Part shown: in pieces, positions 58,484 through 64,000 of the stretch
Position numbering within the stretch: the first letter of the stretch is position 1
Layout of the letters: the number at the start of each line of letters is the position of its first letter
NCBI GenBank assembly: GCA_006503475.1
Contig: RSEH01000241.1
Span: forward strand, 1-64,000
Source: Stentor roeselii
Lineage: Eukaryota > Ciliophora > Heterotrichea > Heterotrichida > Stentoridae
Reading direction: 5' to 3'
Length of the DNA: 64,000 nt
Made by a program: the position numbers and the translations under genes
Notes under the pieces: model-generated
What the model was told of the DNA's origin: nothing
Databases searched by the model: none
The model's input: only the letters and a program-made list of their open reading frames with translations

Positions 58484-60877
58484 CTAACCCATTAATTCAT
58501 TATAACAGTCAACTTTTAATCGAATGTCGAATGGAGTCCCTCGACTAGTTGCTGAGGTTCTGCCTGATTTCTTCTTTGAAGTACCTGACCAGCTTTTTCG
58601 CTTTGCATGTCGCACTTTTCCGACGGTCAGGTACTCACTCACCACGTTGTATATTGAAAGACTTGGAGAAACAACGTGCTTTGGCTCTTCTTTTTTCTTT
58701 TCCATGTAAATCTTTGGAATGGCCTTGTATGGACTTGTTATGTCTTCCATTCTTAGCATCTCGGCTAAGGTCATTGTTGGTTGGTAGAATTGTGACTCTT
58801 CGATCTTGTTGGCGAAGGACTCATCGAGTTTTGACTCTTTTCCGAGAAGCTCAAGCCATTCGATTGGGAGCGGGTCTACTGTGATGAAATGAACGTCGGG
58901 GATGTAGAAGTCGAAGACTTTGTTGAGACCTACTTTTATGGATTTGGAGTCAACTGTCTTATCGCAGGATAGTCCAAGGTAAACTGAAATATTCGTCACT
59001 ACTTCATCTGAATTAGTAAACAACAGAACTTGTTTTTTTGAGTAAAACGCCTGACCAATTGAAAGTCGCGAAGGCAAATCTGCAAGACACTGAGACTTGG
59101 AAGTTCCAATCATTTTTTCATTATATTTTTCCGAATTTGTCAATTTAAACTGCATAATTTCAGAATTAATAAGTTTTTCCAAACTTTTCGACTCACTACT
59201 AAGCACATAATGTACTTTCAACAAATCAGCAAGAAAGAACTCTTCATTATTTTCCTCTCTTTTCTTCAAAACAATTTTAAAACTTGTAACAATTTCTCCA
59301 AACCTGACATGAAGATGAAGATTTCTAAGTCCAACACTGAACTTCGAGTCATACAACCGATGAACAAGAATCAAAAGTCGATATTGAGTCAATTTTTTCG
59401 GTAAAAAATGTTTCTGAACTTTCAACTTCGGGTCTTCTTCATAGTCAATATTTTTTTTGGGAATATTAAGTGCATCAGCGAGAGCTTCTTCAACATTCAT
59501 CAATTCAAATTCAGAAGTGACAAGCATATAACAAAACTGGCAAATTCTGACACTCTGAGAAAGCATATCATTTGAAGTGACTTTTAAATGTGAAGTGTCC
59601 AAAGGAAGCTCCCCTCTTCCAAGACTATGGACTTTAAAGACCATCAACATGCGAACTGATACTAAATGACTGAGCTGGTTATTCGTGTAATAAAGTCGAC
59701 ATAATTTGCAATGAACAAAATTCATTAAATATTGATTTTCTTCTTTTTTCTTTCCATCTGCAGGCTTTTTACTGTCCCACCATTCTTGAACTGGTGTAAG
59801 ACTGTTGGGTATAGTTGCAAGGTCTACTTCGCAAGACTTACACCCAGAAAGCCAGATTTTTCCTTCAACATCAGTGATAAAGTCAAGAACTATCTTCGTG
59901 ATTCGAAGGTTATAACCACGGCTTAGATATTCCACAATTTTTTTCGCTTCTTGCTCGTAAAAACGTATCGAAGCTCCTGATTTCATGAAAAATTCAAGAC
60001 TATCTGCATTTTTCGTATCAACAACACATTTTTGTAGGTCAAAATAAGAGTTATTTGAATTTCCTGCAGTACTGTTAATAAAATACGCGAAATTTGCCTT
60101 GTTTTCCTTGTTCTGAGCGAAATAGTGAAAACGTGTCACTGCTGGGCGGTTGGCTGGTGTATGGATGTACCTTTGCAAGAGGGAGAATTGAATGATTTCA
60201 TTTGCTGACATCTTCATGTTGAACTGAGGCCAGTCCATTACATATTTTTCCATGTCGTTTAAATCGTCTCCGCAGGTACGAGCGACGACAGCAATGCGCT
60301 CGAATTGACTTTTATCTTCAAATGAACGGAAACTTTCAATTATTCGTAAAAACTTGTAACCGTAAACGTCTGTCTTGCATTCTAAATGACCGTCTGGAAG
60401 AGTGTGAATGAAAAATATCTTGTCTTTGTAGTAGATACTCTCTGGAATGTTTATTTTTAAATCACTTAAGGATCCTCGTGGAACTCGTAAAAGGCTGTCG
60501 AAAAAGAAAAAACCTGGCTTTATTGGAAGTTTTTCGTAGTATTGACGGTTGCAGGGGATTTTTATTTTTTCTATCATTTTTTCTTTCTTGTGGCTTGCCA
60601 GACGCTCTTGGATTCGAAGTTGGGTTGATGAACGGCCTAGTTTGTAGAGATTTGAGGAGGATGAACGGTGCATCTGAATTTCCGGTGACTTCCTTAAAAA
60701 CTCCAAACTCTGTTGACTCCCATTTGAATTATTAGGCCGATGAAAGCCTTTGGGAACTCCAGTGCTAGAAATCATAGATTTTCTCATTTCCATCTTGACA
60801 TACTCATCAACATTTTCATCCCTAAGAATATCAGCAACTTTAACAAAATCATCTCTGACAGTTTTACTCTGGTTCAT
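58484..60877 (-). CDS. Ciliate-type protein with CxxC pairs, function unknown
   Basis: 797 residues from MNQSKTV at 60877, preceded by AATAAAG. An ATG further upstream (61039) would overlap the divergent gene and is rejected. The N-terminal third is basic and disordered. About 110-330 is a mixed alpha/beta domain (PGFFFFDSLLRVPRG). Then CKSCEVD, VHCKLCRLYY and CQFCYML form three CxxC pairs in the middle, possibly a zinc site. The C-terminal third is beta-rich (LLILVHRLYDSKFSVGLRN) and ends basic. I do not recognise the family. Its stop lies 8 nt from that of the convergent pseudo-calpain. Confidence 0.72.
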   Translation of the reverse strand: MNQSKTVRDDFVKVADILRDENVDEYVKMEMRKSMISSTGVPKGFHRPNNSNGSQQSLEFLRKSPEIQMHRSSSSNLYKLGRSSTQLRIQERLASHKKEKMIEKIKIPCNRQYYEKLPIKPGFFFFDSLLRVPRGSLSDLKINIPESIYYKDKIFFIHTLPDGHLECKTDVYGYKFLRIIESFRSFEDKSQFERIAVVARTCGDDLNDMEKYVMDWPQFNMKMSANEIIQFSLLQRYIHTPANRPAVTRFHYFAQNKENKANFAYFINSTAGNSNNSYFDLQKCVVDTKNADSLEFFMKSGASIRFYEQEAKKIVEYLSRGYNLRITKIVLDFITDVEGKIWLSGCKSCEVDLATIPNSLTPVQEWWDSKKPADGKKKEENQYLMNFVHCKLCRLYYTNNQLSHLVSVRMLMVFKVHSLGRGELPLDTSHLKVTSNDMLSQSVRICQFCYMLVTSEFELMNVEEALADALNIPKKNIDYEEDPKLKVQKHFLPKKLTQYRLLILVHRLYDSKFSVGLRNLHLHVRFGEIVTSFKIVLKKREENNEEFFLADLLKVHYVLSSESKSLEKLINSEIMQFKLTNSEKYNEKMIGTSKSQCLADLPSRLSIGQAFYSKKQVLLFTNSDEVVTNISVYLGLSCDKTVDSKSIKVGLNKVFDFYIPDVHFITVDPLPIEWLELLGKESKLDESFANKIEESQFYQPTMTLAEMLRMEDITSPYKAIPKIYMEKKKEEPKHVVSPSLSIYNVVSEYLTVGKVRHAKRKSWSGTSKKKSGRTSATSRGTPFDIRLKVDCYNELMG

Positions 60878-60929
60878 CTTTATTACTCTAAAACTATTTG
60901 AAAATTCAAGAAAACCTTGATGTATAAAT
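60878..60929. promoter_or_regulatory. 52-bp divergent promoter
   Basis: Only 52 bp separate the two divergent start codons (60877 minus, 60930 plus). It holds AATAAAG before one ATG and TATAAAT before the other. Both promoters and leaders must fit here or lie inside the opposite gene. Confidence 0.65.
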
Positions 60930-63236
60930 ATGGAAAAAGGCGCGACTCTGTGTACCTTACTCACCTTTCCAGTCATCAACAAAGAAGAGTACCTGAAACA
61001 GTTAGACGCGTTTAGAGGCCTGCTGATCACTTCGACCAAAGGCGACTTGAAGCTTATTCTAAAACAACTGCTGTTCCTTCAAACTTCTTCAGTCTTCGGC
61101 CAATCATTGCAGATAAAATTCAAACATTTTATCAAGAAAAGACTTTCAGGATTTGATGAAGAGACTTGCCCTGAAGTTCGAGAAACTTTTTTACCTGTAT
61201 TAAAAGATACATCAAGTCTTTCATATCAGGAAAAGAATCTGGATTTAAGACTTTTTCATTTTGCTAAAAGGCTTCATCGGCTTATTCCTTTGAAAGTTGC
61301 TCTGGCTGCTAGAAGACTTGCTTATTTTCGATTGGATAAGAAACTTCTGAAGTTTATCAAGTCGAAAATAAGAATCTATCGGTTTTTCTTTAATGTGTTT
61401 AAAAGTTATAGAGAACGGGTGATTCGATCTCAGATGTACTTCGAGAGTCTTTTGATGAGTAATTTGGAAAAACATGGGAAAGTCTTTAGAAGGAACAATA
61501 AGGTAAAAAATTTTTTTGATGTTTTCAAAGCACGGATGAAGTCAGTTTTTATTGTTTTGAGTTACAAGCCTTCCACTTCTGCTCCGATGACTCCGAGAAA
61601 GTCTCCTAAAAAACGAGATTACTTCTTAAATCTTTTTTTATCATTTATTGAACACTTAGTCCATTTCGAGATAAAAAAAAGAGTCTCTGAAGTAAAAAAA
61701 GCATTTCCAGGATTCAACCAAAAGTTCAAACTTAACAAGTTTTACAATCATTTTATCAACTTCTACAAAAAGTGCATGTTTATCAAGTTTTTCAAAAATG
61801 CTGAAAAAAAGATTAAAGCTGAAAAAATTCTCAACTTTTTATTCATGTCTCAGTTGGTTAAACATGGGAAAAACTTTTCAAAATCTTGGAATCTTCGAAG
61901 TGTCTTGATTCGATTAAAAAATCGGAAATTAAAGCAAATTTATGTGAGACTTGATAAAGTTAATAAGGTGTTTTTGGTGATTAAAGGAAAATGTCTTCAG
62001 GCTGCGAAGATCATTGATAAGGTCAGGGTGAGGAAATATGGCAGCAGGTACTTTAGAATGGAGAAGATTTTTATTGGGATTCGAAGAGTTACAAGAGCTT
62101 ATCTTAGAAGGTTTGATATGGTTATTGAAAGATTGAACAAAGCTTCAAAAAAAATCAGAGAAAGTGAAAAAATTATTAGGAAACTTATTATTCAAAAAAA
62201 AAGTTATATTGTCGTTAAACTCAATGAATATGCGAAAAATTTCAATAAATTTGGTAAAATTAGAAATATTTTTATCAAGGCTCAGCCTCTAGTGTTAAAA
62301 AAATATGTTCGTAAAATAGCTGAATCTTTAAAAGGAATGAAACATGATATCCACTTGATTTCCTTGAACAATATTCTGAAATTTTCCTTTATGTTCATGA
62401 ACTTTCTAGGAAAATCTAAAAAAGATTTAAAATTTGAAACAATTAAAACGAAAATAAATATTTTTTTCAAGAAGAAGTCCTGGAAAAAGCTAAAAAATTG
62501 TGAAAAGTTCTACAATTATGAATTTAGTGAGTTTATAACCATTAGTAATGTATCAGTATCTCCAAATCATTCCCTGTTGGTGTCGAAAGAAAAAAACCAT
62601 TCAAATACCTTATCCGAGCAATTCCTTCAGTTATATTCACTGATAAACTCATCTCTAAAAACCCAACGTTTAATCTATAACAAAATAGAAGAGAACTGTT
62701 CGAACCTCTCAGAAAGTCTTTCCATGACCAAAGAGTCTTTGAGAAGCTTAGATGACTCAATATCCGAATACGATTCAAAAATATCATCAATAAACGCAAA
62801 CAAGTCTAAAGTGTTTCACTCTAACCAATTATTAGAAGACTGGTGCAACAAGTCACAAGTTTTAGAAGAAGACTATAAAAGACTATCAAAAAGCATTCAA
62901 CAGAGCATGGAACTCGACAACTCATTAGAATCTGAAGTCCATCAACTTACCAAGTCAGTCGCAGAGCTTTCAAATGCTTGCAATGATAGTGAACTAGAAA
63001 TATCTAGAATTGAGTTCGATTATAGTCATGTTGTTCGAGAAAGAGATAGCTTTAGAAACTCGCCTGAAAGGCATACTCGACTCGGACTTAGTCCTTCTCC
63101 TGGAAGAAGGAGTCCTGTTAAAGCAAGGGGCAGTCCTTTGAGAGACTCGTTTAGGAGCCCTGTCAAGAGCTTTGTTGCGAGATCTCCAATTAGTCCTGAT
63201 AGGAGTAGGGCTAGGAGTAGGGTTTATCAAGAGTGA
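60930..63236 (+). CDS. Repeat-containing basic coiled-coil protein
   Basis: 768 residues. Residues about 170-460 carry at least three copies of a helical motif spaced about 125-130 residues: LLMSNLEKHGKVFRR near 172, FMSQLVKHGKNFSKS near 303, and VVKLNEYAKNFNKFGK near 425. Each is followed by FFDVFKAR/VLIRLKN/IFIKAQ-like helices; the pattern recalls Sfi1-type helix repeats but is longer. About 570-705 is coiled coil. The last 50 residues (LSPSPGRRSPVKARGSP, ARSPISPDRSRA) are rich in SP plus Arg, likely CDK sites or a microtubule-binding tail. Basal-body or cortical scaffold is inferred. Start follows TATAAAT. Confidence 0.7.
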   Translation: MEKGATLCTLLTFPVINKEEYLKQLDAFRGLLITSTKGDLKLILKQLLFLQTSSVFGQSLQIKFKHFIKKRLSGFDEETCPEVRETFLPVLKDTSSLSYQEKNLDLRLFHFAKRLHRLIPLKVALAARRLAYFRLDKKLLKFIKSKIRIYRFFFNVFKSYRERVIRSQMYFESLLMSNLEKHGKVFRRNNKVKNFFDVFKARMKSVFIVLSYKPSTSAPMTPRKSPKKRDYFLNLFLSFIEHLVHFEIKKRVSEVKKAFPGFNQKFKLNKFYNHFINFYKKCMFIKFFKNAEKKIKAEKILNFLFMSQLVKHGKNFSKSWNLRSVLIRLKNRKLKQIYVRLDKVNKVFLVIKGKCLQAAKIIDKVRVRKYGSRYFRMEKIFIGIRRVTRAYLRRFDMVIERLNKASKKIRESEKIIRKLIIQKKSYIVVKLNEYAKNFNKFGKIRNIFIKAQPLVLKKYVRKIAESLKGMKHDIHLISLNNILKFSFMFMNFLGKSKKDLKFETIKTKINIFFKKKSWKKLKNCEKFYNYEFSEFITISNVSVSPNHSLLVSKEKNHSNTLSEQFLQLYSLINSSLKTQRLIYNKIEENCSNLSESLSMTKESLRSLDDSISEYDSKISSINANKSKVFHSNQLLEDWCNKSQVLEEDYKRLSKSIQQSMELDNSLESEVHQLTKSVAELSNACNDSELEISRIEFDYSHVVRERDSFRNSPERHTRLGLSPSPGRRSPVKARGSPLRDSFRSPVKSFVARSPISPDRSRARSRVYQE

Positions 63237-63619
63237 ATGTTTTTAGTAATGTAGGGATTTACATGGTTTGATTGGGTTTTAGGGTTTAGGTCGAATTTGG
63301 ATTTGATTATTTTTAGTAGAAAGAAGCTTAACACTTTAGGTATTATGGACTAAGAATACCTCTGAAGTAGTGATATCAATAAACTACTCTTCCAAGCACA
63401 TAAACCTCTCCTTTTTATCCAATCTCCTAATCAACCAACCTATCCTAAATCTCTAAATCCTACCCATCATAAATCCTTCCTTCCCAAATCATCAACCCTC
63501 TCAAACCCATTCCATGATTTCCCATCACTTCCAAACAATCCTTAAATAAATCCCAATTCAAAAGTTTCCCACCCAAAACTTAACCCATAAAGCCTCCACC
63601 ATTTTTCGATTGGTTAACA
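63237..63619. other. Intergenic region, A/C-rich leader of RPL5
   Basis: 383 bp. The right 220 bp are strongly A/C-rich and G-poor on the plus strand, as before other plus-strand genes. No ORF or RNA seen. Confidence 0.5.
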
Positions 63620-64000
63620 ATGGTTTTCGTCAAGGTGGTCAAGAACAACTCTTACTTCAAACGTTTTCAAGTAAAATACCGAAGACGAAGAGAAGGGAAG
63701 ACTGATTACCAAGCACGAAGATACCTGACATTCCAACAGAAGAACAAGTACAACACTCCAAAATACCGATTCGTGGTAAGGTCAACCAACACTAAAATCA
63801 TTGTGCAAGTAATTTCGCCTTCACTTTTAGGAGACCGAGTCTTGTGCCAGGCTCAAAGCAGTGAACTTAAACATTACGGGTTGACAGTAGGTCTTACTAA
63901 CTACGCAGCCTCTTACGCCACTGGTCTTTTGTTGGCTCGAAGACTTCTAGCCCAGTTAAAACTCGACAGTCTTTATCAAGGCGTCGCCAAAATCACTGGC
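63620..64000 (+). CDS. RPL5: Ribosomal protein L5 (uL18), 5' part
   Basis: Open frame from ATG at 63620 to the window end, 127 codons, incomplete at the 3' side. [20 protein letters not shown], then [26 protein letters not shown] and [20 protein letters not shown] match eukaryotic RPL5 almost position for position. The protein binds 5S rRNA with RPL11 in the 60S central protuberance. No intron in the visible part. The start context (TTAACAATGG) differs from the TATAAA type of many neighbours. Confidence 0.95.
   Translation, partial: MVFVKVVKNNSYFKRFQVKYRRRREGKTDYQARRYLTFQQKNKYNTPKYRFVVRSTNTKIIVQVISPSLLGDRVLCQAQSSELKHYGLTVGLTNYAASYATGLLLARRLLAQLKLDSLYQGVAKITG

Noticed and set aside
60878-61039. 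Upstream ATG at 61039 for the minus-strand CxxC gene
   Set aside because: It would overlap the divergent plus-strand gene by 110 bp, while the ATG at 60877 has the AATAAAG context used elsewhere.
1-64000. tRNA, rRNA, CRISPR, transposon or virus-like element
   Set aside because: No cloverleaf signature, no rRNA-like stretch, no spaced repeats of CRISPR type, and no transposase, reverse transcriptase, integrase or capsid-like protein seen.

Overview
The window looks like macronuclear DNA of a heterotrich ciliate, most likely Stentor. Genes read in the standard code with TAA, TAG and TGA all used as stops. The genome is AT-rich and very compact, and genes are broken only by exactly 15-nt GTA...AG introns. 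I find six such introns (1762-1776, 23101-23115, 26595-26609, 31367-31381, 45928-45942 minus, 46716-46730 minus). All have a pyrimidine at position 9 and an A at position 10. Three of them join pieces that would otherwise look like separate or truncated genes: a Cys-rich/TM/RING-H2 protein, a Ulp1-like pseudo-protease and the C-terminus of an F-BAR protein. I see no transposon, virus-like element, tRNA, rRNA or CRISPR array.

Layout. 1-15.8 kb: a looser, more AT-rich zone of surface proteins. It holds a Cys-rich receptor-like RING-H2 protein, then a tandem pair of about 2,035-residue secreted or membrane-anchored paralogues, the first with a one-base frame break. 16-32 kb: core genes, namely the APC/C activator Cdh1/Fzr, ribosome-assembly factor Noc1/Mak21, a coiled-coil EF-hand protein, a calmodulin-like protein, a RanBD-like protein, a CEP120-like centriole protein, 2-hydroxyacyl-CoA lyase, a divergent peptide deformylase and a PKA catalytic subunit. 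32-48 kb: a TPR protein, a tubulin-tyrosine-ligase-like enzyme, coiled-coil proteins, nuclear poly(A)-binding protein, a WD40-TRP channel fusion, a Ulp1-like protein lacking catalytic residues, and an F-BAR protein. 48-64 kb: a CEP350/DUF4378-like protein, transcription factor DP with a duplicated 3' end, coiled-coil proteins, a calpain lacking catalytic Cys and His, a ciliate-type protein with CxxC pairs, a repeat-bearing basic protein, and the 5' end of ribosomal protein L5 (uL18), which runs off the window.

The genes do not form one pathway. Many fit the biology of a large ciliated cell: basal body and axoneme (CEP120-like, CEP350-like, TTLL, EF-hand and coiled-coil proteins), cell cycle (Cdh1, DP) and signalling (PKA, the WD40-TRP channel). 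The unusual features are architectural: convergent stop codons that overlap or lie 1 nt apart, same-strand neighbours 7-14 nt apart, a 52-bp divergent promoter, an (A)ATAAA(T)-ATG start context, and blocks of A/C-rich versus G/T-rich coding sequence that switch abruptly inside genes.
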